A stretch of DNA of 64,000 nt from Euleptes europaea (GCF_029931775.1 NC_079322.1:58063853-58127852); one strand, 5' to 3'; counted from the first letter of the stretch, positions 1 to 10,740 are shown. Notes: generated by a model from the letters alone, not told the origin. Numbers and translations: made by a program.

Positions 1-400
1 GCCAGGGCTTTTTCGGCCCCGGCATGGTGGAATAGTCTTTCTGGTGACATCAGGGTCCTGTGGGACCAGGGCCTGTAAAACGGAGCTATTCCGCCAGGCC
101 TATCATTGAGGACAGCCGCAAGTCGATCCATCCTTACTGGCCTCCCCATCCTTCCCCACCCACCCCCGCTCCTGACCAGTGGTGGGTGACCTACTGGAAC
201 GCTGCTACATGGTGGCATCTGGGGAAATGTTAAGGCCATCTGTTTAAAGTTATATCATAATATTTTATTGTTGTGTTAATGTTTTATTGTTGACTGAAGT
301 TTTAATGTATTTTTAAGGTTGTAACCCGCCCTGAGCCTGGCTTGCTGGGAAGGAGGGCGGGCTATAAATTTGAATGAATGAATAAATAAATAAATAAACT
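1..400 (+). mobile_element. LINE 3' end (L2/CR1 group)
   Basis: The first 77 bases read as the end of an open frame (…WWNSLSGDIRVLWDQGL-stop), the usual style of the C-terminal end of an L2-like reverse transcriptase protein. A 3' UTR follows, closing with the typical 'GTAACCCGCCCTGAGCC … GGGCGGGCTATAAAT' segment and an (AAAT)n tail. The copy is truncated by the window edge. L2 versus CR1 assignment is from memory of the tail style. Confidence 0.7.
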
Positions 401-404
401 ATGC

Positions 405-690
405 TACTAGTCGAAGGCTTTCACGGTCAGAGTTCATCGGTTCTTGTAGGTTATCCGGGCTGTATGCCACTAGCTTTGGGCAAAGTCTTGCCTCAACGGA
501 GCTCTTTTACATCCCTTTAGTTTTAACTGGAAGGAGAAGTCCAGCATGTGCTTAAGTCTCCTGCTGAAATCAGCGGGACTTAAAATTGCTACATTAGGCT
601 ACCTACAACAGAACCATACTTGTCAAGATTCAGAAAGTAATAGCATCACTCTCTTTAGCACTGGTGGTGTACTGCTAGAGCACTGGTAGT
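405..690. other. Intergenic, one short repeat fragment
   Basis: Bases 405-465 (…CGAAGGCTTTCACGG…TTATCCGGGCTGTATG) resemble a repeat common in squamates, possibly Penelope-like. The remainder to 690 shows nothing recognisable. Confidence 0.35.
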
Positions 691-929
691 GCCAGCGTGG
701 TGTGGTGGTTAGCAGCAGTGAACTCTAATCTGGAGAACCAGGTTTGATTCCCCACTCCTCCACATTAAGCCAGCTGGATTACTTTGGGCTAGTCACAGTT
801 CTTTCAGAGCCCTCTCAGCCTCACCTACCTCACAAGGTGTCTGTTGTGGGGAGAGGAAGGGAAGGAGATTGTAAGCCGGTTGGAAAATCAGCCTATAAAA
901 ACCAACTCATCTTGTTCTTCTTCTTCACT
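691..929 (+). mobile_element. tRNA-type SINE (family A)
   Basis: Full-length copy. The head is GCCAGCGTGGTGTGGTGGTT (A-box like), followed by a B-box-like GGTTTGATTCCCC, a body containing 'TGGGCTAGTCACAG' and 'GTGTCTGTTGTGGGGA', then 'CCTATAAAAACCAACTC' and a CTT-rich tail. At least a dozen related copies occur in this window. Confidence 0.9.
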
Positions 930-1294
930 GGCAAAACTGCCTTTGGGATCTATCCTGTTCTGGCCAGCCCAACTCCAAAAATATGGTAAATTGGAAAAGA
1001 TTGTTCAGAGGAAAGGGTCCTGTGCAAAAAAGTTTGAAGAAACTTGGCATGTTCAAGTTTAGAGATAGAAACATCGATTCAAAAACTGCTCACAGATGTC
1101 AGATACCTGGCTTCTACCACTGGATCGCTGTATCCGGAGCAGCAATCCCCTCTGAAATGTGTAAAATCCAACCCTGGATTGGAAGCTGCATGAATATTAG
1201 CACACACAATACTCAGTACAACTCAACTTTGACAACATCACTTTGGTGGGGATGTAGCAGAATCCTGGCTCCCACTTCTCCCATCAGGACTTAC
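930..1294. other. Intergenic or intron, nothing recognised
   Basis: Unique-looking sequence lying 3' of the splice donor of the adjacent minus-strand exon, so probably intron of that gene if the exon is real. Confidence 0.4.
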
Positions 1295-1543
1295 CTGCCC
1301 CTTTCGTTGGAATAAAGGAAGCACGGGCTTGCTTGCAAAATAGGCTGTCGCATGCGGGTTCTGCTGAGCATCATAAGGAGGAATAATAGATCCCAGCTTG
1401 GGTGAAGAGCGGCTGTAGTCTTGGGCTATCCTGTCCACGGCCACACAGTCCAAAATGAACCGACGTTCCCTTTCAAGTCGCTTGAATTTTGAAGAAGATG
1501 GTTGGAGGTGACTCAGTCGCTCGCTTTTCCTAGGCATTGCCAT
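1295..1543 (-). CDS. Coding exon of an unrecognised minus-strand gene (partial)
   Basis: Reading down the minus strand from ATG at 1543, 83 codons stay open and end exactly at CAG|GTAAGT, a strong splice donor (GT at 1294-1293), in phase 0. The frame is also open upstream of the ATG to a stop at 1642-1640, so the exon may begin upstream through a splice acceptor. The start at 1543 is therefore tentative. The peptide begins MAMPRKSERLSHLQ, has a basic patch FKRLERERR at residues 20-28, and a motif KLGSIIPPYDAQQNP at 49-63 followed by TAYF. The composition looks like real protein and not repeat. The Pro-Pro-Tyr motif recalls short axonemal/sperm microtubule proteins, but I cannot place the family. 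Downstream exons would lie beyond the left edge. It sits about 28 kb upstream of PTF1A on the opposite strand; its promoter might be the CpG island at 14.4-15.8 kb. Confidence 0.55.
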
Positions 1544-1639
1544 GGACTTCCCACAAGAATGGGAGAGCAAAGCGTTGCTTCCTCTCTGGTACTTCAGCTC
1601 AGGAACATTTACGGGGAAAGGTCTGGTAGCTACTTGGAT

Positions 1640-2095
1640 TTATTCCCTTGCTGCGTGGTGGAGAACTGTGGTGGGAGAAGGAAACCTTTTTGAGAATGCC
1701 CAAATTGCTCCCGAGACAGAAAGAAAACTGGCAATGGTCTATTGATTCTTCCCGATCAGTAGTTTCTGTTCTCTCCTGTGGTCTGGAAAGTGCCAGCCAA
1801 CAGCATCATAGTGTATTTACATGGATCGCTATGGCCACCATCCATTCACAGAAGTGGTTTTTCTTCTCTGCTCTCAATTATTTGTTCTACCTCACCTGAT
1901 ACGGATGATAATAAGACATTTTCTGCTTTCTAACCCTCACTGGAATTGGCAAGTCTCGTGCCACAAAACCACTGAGGGCTCTGCTACATGGGGGATCTGC
2001 AATCAGATCTCCCAGCACATGTTTTTAGCTTTAAAAAGCAATCATTGTGGGGACAGTAGTCATAATTAGGAGGATTCAGGATGCCTACTCTACCT
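1640..2095. other. Intergenic, nothing recognised
   Basis: Unique-looking, moderately AT-rich sequence with no repeat family or open frame that I could support. Confidence 0.4.
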
Positions 2096-2312
2096 AGGGT
2101 TGTCAGGTCCCTCTTCGCCACCAGCGGGATGTTTTTGGGGAGGAGCCTGAGGAGGACGGGGTTTGGTGAGGGGAAAGACTTCAATGCCATATAGTCCAAT
2201 TGTCACAGCAGCCATTTTCTTCAGGTGAACTGATCTGTATCGGCTGGAGATCAGTAGTAATAGCAGGAGATCTCCAGCTAGTACCTGTAGGTTGGCCACC
2301 CTAACTCTTCCC
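2096..2312 (-). mobile_element. MITE-like element with AGGGTTGCCA ends
   Basis: Begins CTAGGGTTGTCAGG and ends GGTTGGCCACCCTA, giving inverted ends of the form AGGGTTGCCA…TGGCAACCCT. The body carries 'GGAGATCTCCAGCTAGTACC' and 'TTCAATGCCATATAGTCCAATTG', shared with copies at 3088, 8820 and (diverged) 17450. No coding capacity, so a non-autonomous DNA transposon is likely. Confidence 0.7.
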
Positions 2313-2585
2313 CAGGTGCTACTATCCCTAGTAGGGTTAAAAAAAAAGGCACATATAACAAAGTCTGATAGAGGAGACAAAAGGTTCAGATATATGGGTT
2401 CAGGCAATGTAGAGGGAGACACAGAGGAAAAGGAGGCAGCTTTCCAGAGGGCAACTCCTGGTGAGGCTTACTAGGACTACTTCTCTGAAGAGGCCAAGGT
2501 TACATTCCCTTAGAAAAAAATATTTAGCCTTTGTATAAAAGTTTTCATACATCACACACATCATCTCAGCAGTCTTGCAGAGTAG
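2313..2585. other. Intergenic, nothing recognised
   Basis: No repeat or gene recognised. Confidence 0.4.
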
Positions 2586-2838
2586 GCCAGCATTGTGTAG
2601 TGGTGTCGTGGTTAAGAGCAGCGGACTCTAATCTGGTGAACCGGGTTTGTTTCCCCACTCCTCCACATGCAGCCTGCTGGGTGATCTTGGGCTAGTCACA
2701 GTTCTCTCAGAACTCTCTCAGCCCCACCTACCTCACAAAGTGTCTGTTGTGGGGAGGGGAAGGTGATTGTTAGCCGCTTTGAGACTTTTTTTCGGTAGAG
2801 AAAAGCGAGGAATAAAAACCGACTCTTCTTCTTCATTC
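2586..2838 (+). mobile_element. tRNA-type SINE (family A)
   Basis: Same head, body and CTT tail as the copy at 691; the head carries a small insertion (GTGTCGTGGTTAAG). Confidence 0.88.
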
Positions 2839-3087
2839 CCATATCGCAGATGGAGAAGCTGGATTAAGCCTCAAAGAATAATTGTATTATGGGCTTGGCC
2901 CCTGATCCACAGATCAGTCTATCCCGCTGCATGACAAAATAAGAGAAGAAGAAAGAAGAAGGGTAATGTGCTCTGACTGTAGATATCTTCTCAATGAGAT
3001 TTGAGTTTCAGGAAATGGTTTTGCTCAAATGCTCATCAGGGCTTAGAAGAGGCAAGTTTCCCACTTAACTGGAGGGAGAAGTATGGA

Positions 3088-3280
3088 TGCCAGCCTCCAA
3101 GTACTAGCTGGAGATCTCCTGCTATTACAACTGATCTCCAGAGAGTACAGATGAATTCACCTGGAGAAAATGGCCGCTTTGGCAATTGGACTGTATGGCA
3201 TTGAAGTCCTTCCCCTTCCCAAACTCCGTCCTCCCAAAAACCTCCCACCGGTGACAAAGAGGGACCTTGCAACCCTACTT
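3088..3280 (+). mobile_element. MITE-like element with GGTTGCCA ends
   Basis: Same family as 2096-2312 in the opposite orientation: 'GCCAGCCTCCAAGTACTAGC' at the left and 'GACCTTGCAACCCTAC' at the right. Confidence 0.7.
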
Positions 3281-3979
3281 GGGGGGGCAGGTTATCTTTC
3301 TTTTTCTCCCCTCCCTGGCTGGATTTTATGTAGGGTCACAGATCTGCTTCCCTGGAAGAGTGCCTCTTTGCCTTGATGTATGCATTACCTGTATAGTTCT
3401 AAACAAAGTAAATATTGAGCATCGTAAGCCTCCGGTGCTCCCTTCTTCAACCCAAACCAATCTGGGTAAGTGCAAGCCCATGGAACTTCCCACAGCTCAA
3501 ACAGGTGAGGCACCCATCTGCAGGTACAAGGTCTGCCCTCTCTGTCTAAGATGCTTGGGGTGGCCGCATCGGAACAGACTTCAACCCCAGACTCTGGCAA
3601 ACCACTGTCAAGTATGGTATCTATTCACCCTCCACGAGTGGCGATCTAGAGTTCCCTGCTCCCATCTGATCCTCGTACCAACTTTAGGGGGTTGATTAGG
3701 CTGAGAGAGAGTAACTGACCAGGGTCACCCAGTGAGCCAGCAGGAAACGTGAGGGGAGACAGACCAGCAGCCTGATTCCATAAGACAAACCCAAAATGTC
3801 AACCTTCACGTGCATCCCTCTCACTGCTTTTGGGGCTGCCTCAGCCTTGCAGTTACGCAGCTGTAAGAAAGCAGATGTCTGCAGACTATCCGAGAGGTGT
3901 CCTTTATAGTGACCTCTGGTTGGAATGACTTGCATTTTTTTTGAGGGATTAGAACTGAAGGACAAAGCTTTGCATCAAG
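3281..3979. other. Intergenic; old SINE core fragment near 3690-3765
   Basis: Mostly unrecognised. Bases 3690-3765 (GATTAGGCTGAGAGAGAGTAACTGACCAGGGTCACCCAGTGAGCC) match the core of reptile tRNA SINEs in reverse orientation. Confidence 0.4.
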
Positions 3980-4229
3980 TAGAAGAAGAAGAGTTGGCTT
4001 TTATATCCTGCTTTTCTCTACCTTCAAGGAGTCTCAAAGCAGCTTGCAATCACCTTCCCTTCCTTTCCCCTCAACAGACGCCTTGTGGGGTAGGTGAGGC
4101 TAAGAGAGTTCAGAGGGAACTGTGTCTAGCCCAAAGTCACTTAGCAGGCTTCATGTGGAGGAGTGGGGAATTGAACCCAGTAGTCCAGATTAGAGTCCGT
4201 CGCTCTTAACTACTCCACTACGCAGGCCT
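3980..4229 (-). mobile_element. tRNA-type SINE (family A)
   Basis: Reverse copy: starts with AGAAGAAGAAGAGTTGGCTTT (tail) and ends with the head complement CTCTTAACTACTCCACTACG. Confidence 0.88.
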
Positions 4230-5354
4230 TGCCGCTGTAATAAAAAAAAGAAGAGTCAGGAGGTGCTCTTTCTGAGGTATGAGGGAGCAGGAAGAAGCAT
4301 TTTCTGCTAGTCAGTGTACCAGATGAATTGTGAATGCTTCACACAGGTCCCTTGCCCGAGCCATGACCTTGCCCAATCCAAAGCAGAACGATTTCTTGCT
4401 GATTCAAGTATCACATTGTATTGCTATCATGGATGCCTTCTTGAATACATTTTGGTATTTGTGCTTGGGTTCTATTATAAGCAAAAGGTCATGGTCTCAG
4501 TCCTTTTCCGTGTACAATATAACTAGCAGCATGTACACCACATCATTTGAGTTCCCCTCCCCAAAAGGAGAGAGACAGAGAGACAGAGAAAGGCCCTCCA
4601 TTCCATTTTGCAATATTCAAATCGGATTCTAACAAGAAGGCATAAGAAGAAAGAAAAGAAAAATGGAGCACGCATAACTTTCTGTGACCTCATGTCACAA
4701 TGAATGCGCCTCGGTTAAGACCAGGGGGTAAATGTTTTCCCTTTATCCTTCCCTCATGTTGCAAAAATTTATGTTCTTCCATAGCTGGCTATTAAAATAC
4801 TAGCTCTGCTTCGGCTTTCATCCTTCCCGTTTTATGATTAACGTATAAAGGCTGTAATAATTTCCATTGACACCCATTGAAACAAATGGAACCATTGTAG
4901 CACTGCTCTGGGGTCCTGACTCCTGGAGATTCGCATCCATCAAGCCAAATGCTGGGGAAAGGATTATGTTCTTCCTAGTATTATGGGATGTCATTCGACA
5001 GCATTTTCAGCTTCCTATTTTCAGTTAAATTTTTGATCAAGTACTAAACTCCACTGTGTCCTCAAAGACTACATCTCCTTTACTAACCATCCATAACATT
5101 TCATTAAACTATTATATCAAACCTTCCTTGCTAATTCCCACATACTCGCCACAATCTACCTCACACCCTTCCTATAAATAACCCCTTTCCATCCTCATTA
5201 ACACAAATACTGGCTATAAACCAACAACAACAAAACCCTTCTTTGAACAACCCATTTTTCACATTTCCCTTTCTTTCTCTCTTATCAACACTTCTAAACC
5301 AGCATCAATTTATTTCTTTTGATACCCCACCATTCTCCCCAATGGGAACCCGAA
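4230..5354. other. Intergenic, AT-rich, nothing recognised
   Basis: Over 1 kb without a recognised repeat. Bases 5050-5340 are strikingly pyrimidine/A-rich and G-poor on the + strand. No supportable gene. Confidence 0.4.
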
Positions 5355-5608
5355 GAGCCAGTGTGGTGTAGTGGTTGAGAGCAGCAGACTGATCTGGAGA
5401 ACTGGGTTTGATTCCCCACTCCTACACATGAAGTCAGCTGGGTGACCTTGGGCTAGTCACAGTTCTGTTAGAGTTCTTTCAGCCCCACCTACCTCACAGG
5501 GTGTCTGTTGTGGGGAAGGGAAAGGAAGGAGATTGTAACCCGGTTTGATTCTCCTTAAAAGGTAGAGACAATCGGCACATAAAAACCAACTCTTCTTCTT
5601 CTTCTTAC
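5355..5608 (+). mobile_element. tRNA-type SINE (family A)
   Basis: AGAGCCAGTGTGGTGTAGTG head, GGTTTGATTCCCC B-box, TATAAAAACCAACTC and (CTT)n tail. Confidence 0.9.
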
Positions 5609-5984
5609 ATCATTCTCCTTTCCTCCACTTTATCCTCATTTTTTGATTATGATTTAATGAAAGAATACACATTTTTCAGTCACTTAAAAATGGGAATCTA
5701 CAATCTTTAATCCAGTTTTCTTTAAAGCCTGTTTACAGTAGATTGGAATGGGGATGACCATGGTCTAGTAAATGGAAAATTCAACCTGTACTCACAATAT
5801 AGCTTCCAAGCAGACTTCTGCCCCTGCATAAGAGGAGAGCTCTTTTAATGTCTGCCCCTTTCGCTTATCTCTTGTACGTGCCACTAAATCTTAGCCTCTG
5901 TTCCCCACCTATAAAATGGTAATCCTATCTCACAGCACTTTACAATTAAAAGGTGCCATAGAAATTATTATTAATAATAGTGAA
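5609..5984. repeat. Intergenic with MIR-like fragment
   Basis: Bases 5880-5965 (TAGCCTCTGTTCCCCACCTATAAAATGGTAATCC…) resemble the MIR core 'cctctgtgcctcagtttcctcatctgtaaaatgg'. The rest is unassigned. Confidence 0.4.
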
Positions 5985-6450
5985 GGGGTTTACAGAGCCC
6001 TGAACACGGTAGGGGCCTTATCACAAGGTTGGCGCGAATGCCATCCTGAACGGTTCTTCGGATAAGACCCTCCTATCTCCTGCACTTGAAGCCAGTCCCT
6101 GTTTGTTCCTTTGCCAGCAACCTCTGCAAACAATTGGACTTCAGGGATACAGATTAAAGCCACCTAGCAGGTGGCAATCTAATTGCTAACAATCTTATAT
6201 CCGAAACTCTTCGTTTGTCATCTAAACTCGCCTACAGCTGGCTCTCAGCCCTGATTACCCTCCGTGCTATTAGTGACGGGTTCAAAGGAGTTGTAGGCTT
6301 CAGGCCCCTGATTTGCATGCTATATGTGATGCGGCAAAGGGGGCCGGATTAGTACAGGTGCCTCGTTCCTAATAAGGAAGTGTCTGAGCGCCAGGTGAAC
6401 TATTTGGAACCAGGGTTCCAAAGTAAGAGCCCTTTTAGGTCTATTCACAG
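5985..6450. other. Unique block, candidate conserved non-coding element
   Basis: Repeat-free, balanced-composition sequence with E-box pairs (CACCTAGCAGGTGG near 6162, CAGGTG at 6392-6397), TAATTGC, and TTTGCATGC near 6311. It contains no open frame. It looks unlike the surrounding repeats, which is what constrained enhancer DNA tends to look like. This is inference only; no alignment was possible. Confidence 0.3.
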
Positions 6451-6865
6451 GAAAGCATTCATAGTGAAATTTGGTATTCATGCTCTGACCTAGCTAACTG
6501 CTACCAGCTTGACACTTTGAGTAGAGAATGGCAGCTTGAAGAGAGGCATCATGCCAACTCAGGGTGGCATATCCTCTACTCAACCTGGAATGATGCCCGG
6601 AAGCAACTGAAGAGGTAGCACAAACAGAGTGAATACATTCAACTAGTTCTCTCTGTCCCTTCAACCCCAGGAATAATGAAAACTATTTTCAGTGTCTGGT
6701 TGACAGAGTTAATGGATTTCTTATTCCTTGAAGTCATGTATTAAAAGAGATCCCCTGTTATGAAACACAACTTGAAACACAGTGCCTTAACAAGACATTG
6801 GCTTTTGACCTGAAAAACTAGACGAGACAGACAGTTCCTCTTAGGAGTGGTATTGAAATAGCTAA

Positions 6866-7082
6866 TAGCAACTGTGTGTAGTGGTTAGAGTGTCTGGGAG
6901 ACCCAGGTACTAATCTCCACTCTGCCCTGTAAGCTTGTGGGGTTACCTTGGGCCAGTCCCATGCTCTCAACCTAAGTTACCCCATGGGGCTGTTGTAAGG
7001 ATGGAGAACAGAATAAGTCACTTCAGGGAGAAAATGAGGGTTTAAAAGAAATAAGTAAACAAACAAACAAACAAACAAACAA
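6866..7082 (+). mobile_element. Degenerate tRNA-type SINE plus (AAAC)n
   Basis: GTGTAGTGGTTAGAGTGTCTGG head and 'CCTTGGGCCAGTCCCATGCTCTCAACCTAAGTTACCCCATGGGGCTGTTG' core, a different subfamily from family A. It ends in an A-rich region with about six AAAC units (7058-7082). Confidence 0.7.
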
Positions 7083-7600
7083 TCTAGCACCGCTCAAAAA
7101 CGTACTAAAAGTCCTTTCAGGTGTTAGCACAGTTCAGAAGCACCAACTCACAATTGCACAAAGGCATCATGTTTCCACTTTTTGTGCTTTTCGTTACACA
7201 CAACTGGGAAACTGTACCTGCCTCTGAAACCTGCCCAGGCTTTAAGACTACCGGTAGCTCGTGGAGCCTAGCTGTGTATGCATGCATAAAGACATAAAAT
7301 GCAGCATGTTAATTTGATTTTTGGTAAAGTTATTTGTAAGTAACATACACACTTTAGCCATTCTGTGTCTACTTCGCTTCAGAGCATCTTATTTTGCACA
7401 CAGAGGTGTCAATTTTCTCTAACTATATGCATAAAGACAACAGCAGGAATGTGGCACAGGGCTTTTCCAGCCATGGTCCCCAGACTGCGGACTTTCCTGC
7501 TCCTGTGAGTCACCCTGTGTGCCATGGGTATGACACAAAGTGAGACAGATATCTTCTACATTAATCAATAAACAAGATTGCTCATCTAGTGTGGTGTAGT
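7083..7600. other. Intergenic, nothing recognised
   Basis: No repeat or gene that I can support. Confidence 0.4.
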
Positions 7601-7917
7601 GAGCCAATGTGGTGCAGTGGTTCAGAGCAGTGGTTTGGAGCAGTGGACTCTGATCTGGAGAACCGGGTTTGATTCCCTACTCCTCCACAGGAGCGGCGGG
7701 CACTAACCTGGTGAACTGGGTTGGTTTCCCCACTCCTACACATGAAGCCAGCTGGGTGACCTTGGGCTAGTCACAGTTTTCTCTGAACTCTCTCAGCCCC
7801 ACCTACCTCACGGGGCATCTGTTGTGGGGAGGAGAAGGGAAGGTGATTGTAAGCGGGTTTGATTCTGCCTTAAGTGGTAGAGAAAGTCGGCATATAAAAA
7901 CCAACTCTTCTTCTTCT
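7601..7917 (+). mobile_element. tRNA-type SINE (family A) with duplicated head
   Basis: Two successive head segments (…GACTCTGATCTGGAGAACCGGG… and …GCGGGCACTAACCTGGTGAACTGGG…) precede a single body and CTT tail. The same double-head form recurs at 11409, 32373 and 49551. Confidence 0.85.
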
Positions 7918-8425
7918 GTCTGGCACAAGTCACTCTCTAGACACAAGTGGATGTGTGAGAAAACATCCTAGTGAATCCAAGTTATCACACTTCTTATACT
8001 ATAGTGAAGCTTCCTTCACCTACATGTCAACAGATCTCTGTTACCATAAGCTAAGTAAAAGACGTGTTTTGTTCTAATTTTCTTTCCTCCTTTGATACCC
8101 TGCTACAGATCTCTCTCATTTCCTTCAGAAACGTTTAAATATTTGTCAGTTCCATTGTGATGTAGTGGTAAGAGTGGAAAGCTCTTTACTGGTTTACTTT
8201 GTGAAAATGTAAACATTTTCTGCCTAGACCTGTCCTTTAGAGACATTAATTCCATGTTAGCACACAAGATGGCACCAAAGAACCAGTTTAGCCCCTCAGA
8301 GACTTTAATTTTCATTCTGAGAACATTTGCTACAATAAAGAATATAGTCCTAGGTGTGCTGGTTCCAGAATAATACAAGCTGGGTCAACAGAACACCCAC
8401 TATTGTACAGGCTGCTTGTCTGGGC
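7918..8425. other. Intergenic, nothing recognised
   Basis: No repeat or gene recognised. Confidence 0.4.
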
Positions 8426-8464
8426 ATGGAGGTTCCCTTTAGTCATTATGGCTCCTCCATGAAT
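8426..8464 (+). repeat. Left arm of 39-bp perfect inverted repeat
   Basis: ATGGAGGTTCCCTTTAGTCA… is found again, exactly and in reverse complement, at 8984-9022. The sequence does not belong to any repeat family recognised here. Confidence 0.95.
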
Positions 8465-8574
8465 CTGCCTAATCTCCTTTAACAGAAAAGCTTCTGTGCT
8501 TCGCAGAGCTCTTTGCCAGGTATAAGGGAGGTACTTTCAGTGGTATTAGTTGGAGGAGAATATCTTACTGATAC

Positions 8575-8690
8575 CACTGGTCTTATCTACTTGACTCCCA
8601 CCCTTCATTCAAGGAGCTCAGGGTAGCATGTATGGTCCCCACCATTTTATCCCCACAACAATGCTATGAGGTAGGTCAGGTGGACTGTGA
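8575..8690 (-). repeat. SINE/MIR core fragment
   Basis: Contains 'ATTTTATCCCCACAACAATGCTATGAGGTAGGTCAGG', the core shared by many reptile SINEs and MIR. Confidence 0.45.
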
Positions 8691-8720
8691 TGGCCACCAG
8701 CACTGACGGCTTTAAAATAG

Positions 8721-8966
8721 GGTTGCCAGGTCCCTCTTCACCACCGGTGGGAGGTTTTTTGGGCAGAGCCTGAGGAGGGCAGGGTTTAGGGAGTGGAGGG
8801 AGTTCAATGCCATAGAGTTAGGGTTGCCAACCTCCAGGTATTAGCTGGAGATCTCCTGCTAATACAACTGATCTCCAGCCGATAGAGATCAGTTCACCTG
8901 GAGAAAAATCACCGCTTTGGCCATTGGACTCTATGGCATTGAAGTCCATAGAGTCCAATGGCCAAA
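8721..8966. mobile_element. Two halves of GGTTGCCA-type MITE in inverted order, with hairpin
   Basis: 8721-8819 is the right half in reverse orientation (AGGGTTGCCAGGTCCCTC…). 8820-8945 is the left half in forward orientation (AGGGTTGCCAACCTCCAGG…). The forward half then snaps back: 8916-8936 is repeated exactly as reverse complement at 8946-8966 around a 9-base loop. This order is not that of intact copies and indicates local rearrangement. Confidence 0.75.
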
Positions 8967-8983
8967 CAAAACAAAACGAAAAA

Positions 8984-9022
8984 ATTCATGGAGGAGCCAT
9001 AATGACTAAAGGGAACCTCCAT
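8984..9022 (-). repeat. Right arm of 39-bp perfect inverted repeat
   Basis: Exact reverse complement of 8426-8464, lying 17 bases after the 21-bp hairpin and an A/C-rich linker (AAACAAAACAAAACG-like). Confidence 0.95.
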
Positions 9023-9044
9023 ACCAAGTAGCAGTAAACATCAG

Positions 9045-9180
9045 TGGAAGGCCTTGGCTTTTATGCCCTGGTTGTTGGCCCTTTGGGGCAACTGGTTGGT
9101 CACTGTGAGAAACAGGATGTTGGACTAGATAAACTCCCAGGTGTCATGCAGCAGGGGACCTCTTATGCTCCTGTGGACAA
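9045..9180 (+). mobile_element. CR1-like LINE 3' fragment
   Basis: 'CTGGTTGGTCACTGTGAGAAACAGGATGTTGGACTAGATAAACTCCC' and 'CTCTTATGCTCCTG' match the 3' end style of CR1 copies such as 49076. Confidence 0.6.
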
Positions 9181-10295
9181 CATCTGAAATCCAAACCATC
9201 AATCAAATAGTGAAGATAACTCTATTGCTGTTTAACCATCTGACACCTGCCAGTGTTTGGCCAAGAGGAAGAGACTCCTTGCGGCAGAGCTAATCTTATG
9301 ATGATGTGTGACTCTTCCACATCAGACCTTTTAAAACTAGATCAGCATGTTATTGGTCTGTCCTAATTCCCACTTTAAAACAAAGAAACATGGATCTGTG
9401 CCAGTCCTTGGAACAGTTCCAATTTTGGATCAGATGTTCCATCTGTAGCCCAAATGCTTCATCTGAAGCTACTGGAAAAGTCCACTTGTTAATCTTTTCA
9501 ATATTTCCACTCGTTTGGGTCTGAGAGTAAGCCAAAGCCTTCACTGGTGGTTCTCCAGCCTAAGATGTGTGAGTGAGATTTCTCCAATGACAGGTTCTCG
9601 CTCTGAACCAGAGAGAAACATGCCAGCCATCTGACTTCGTGGTGCCAAGCAGCCATGGCATCATTCCAAAAGGAAAGGAAAATTCAGTGTGAGAAATACC
9701 CAGCAGAAGGGCAATAAATTAGGACACAAGCTGTACAGACCGGCACAGCATCAGAGATGCACATTGGCACCATACCAGGAGGGCACTGGATTCACACCCG
9801 TTCCCCAAGGCTTCATATGCCAGCTCAGAAGGCTTGCCCTGGCTACCGATGCCACACAGTCCTCTGGAACAGGTGCTACCCCACCCAAACAACAACATTA
9901 GAGGACAAAGGAGAACAAACAGGCATTAAATCCTGCCGCTGTGCCACTCATCCTGTTAATCAGAGACAGGTGGCACAGGATAATTCTGCCAGCCATAGGA
10001 TTTCATGTTCCACATGTTGGTAGAGAATATACTACACTAATATAAGTCAGCAATACTTATGTGGCGAGATGACCGCTGCGTCAGGGAATACCAAATATAA
10101 TGGGCAAAAAGCTGCATTTATTATGTATTTGCCAACAATATAGTCACCCCTCCTGTCCCTTGTGGCCCAATTTTTAAAGTATACCAAGGACAATAAAACA
10201 TGAATTAACCCCCTTCCCCAAGAAAACCCCTGCAGTTTACGTTGCTTTTAAAAGCCCTAGCAAATAAAGACTCCTCAAGGAGTCTGTTAGTGGGC
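9181..10295. other. Intergenic, nothing recognised
   Basis: About 1.1 kb with no identifiable repeat or coding exon. 9340-9560 is open on the minus strand for 64 codons, but without splice context or familiar protein character. Confidence 0.4.
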
Positions 10296-10500
10296 ACTAC
10301 ATACATACATAAGTGCCGTTAAGTTGCAAGCAACTTATGGCGACTCCAGCAAGAGGCTTTCAAGGCAAGTGAGAAGCAGAGGTGGTTCACCATTGTCTTC
10401 CTCTGCAGAGCCTTCCTAGGCGGTCTCCCATCCAAGTTCTGACTCTGCTTAGCTTCCCAGATCAGGTGAGATCAGGCTATACTATGCCGCTTTCCCTCCC
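10296..10500 (-). mobile_element. 5S rRNA-derived SINE, subfamily II, Bov-B tail
   Basis: Read on the minus strand: 'GATCTGGGAAGCTAAGCAGAG…TTGGATGGGAGACCGCC' (5S rRNA internal promoter region), then 'GCCATAAGTTGCTTGCAACTTAACGGCACTTA' (Bov-B-type 3' tail). The head preceding the 5S part reads CGGCATAGTATAGCC, as in the copy at 62475. Confidence 0.8.
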
Positions 10501-10505
10501 AGGGT

Positions 10506-10740
10506 GGGAGCTGTGTGTGTGTGTAAAGTGCCGTCAAGTTGCAGCCCATTTATGGCGACCCCTTTTGGGGTTTTCATGGCAAGAGACTAACGGTGGTTTG
10601 CCAGTGCCTTCCTCTGCACAGCAACCCTGGTATTCCTTGGTGGCCTCCCATCCAAATACTAGGGCTCACCCTGCTTAGCTTCTGAAATCTGATGAGATCA
10701 GGCTAGCCTGGGCCATCCAGGTCAGAGCTAGGGTGGGAGC
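10506..10740 (-). mobile_element. 5S rRNA-derived SINE, subfamily I, Bov-B tail
   Basis: Minus strand carries 'GACCTGGATGGCCCAGGCTAGCC', 5S-like 'CAGAAGCTAAGCAGGGTGAG', and a tail ending in GACGGCACTTTACACACACA. It lies directly next to the subfamily II copy. Confidence 0.85.
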
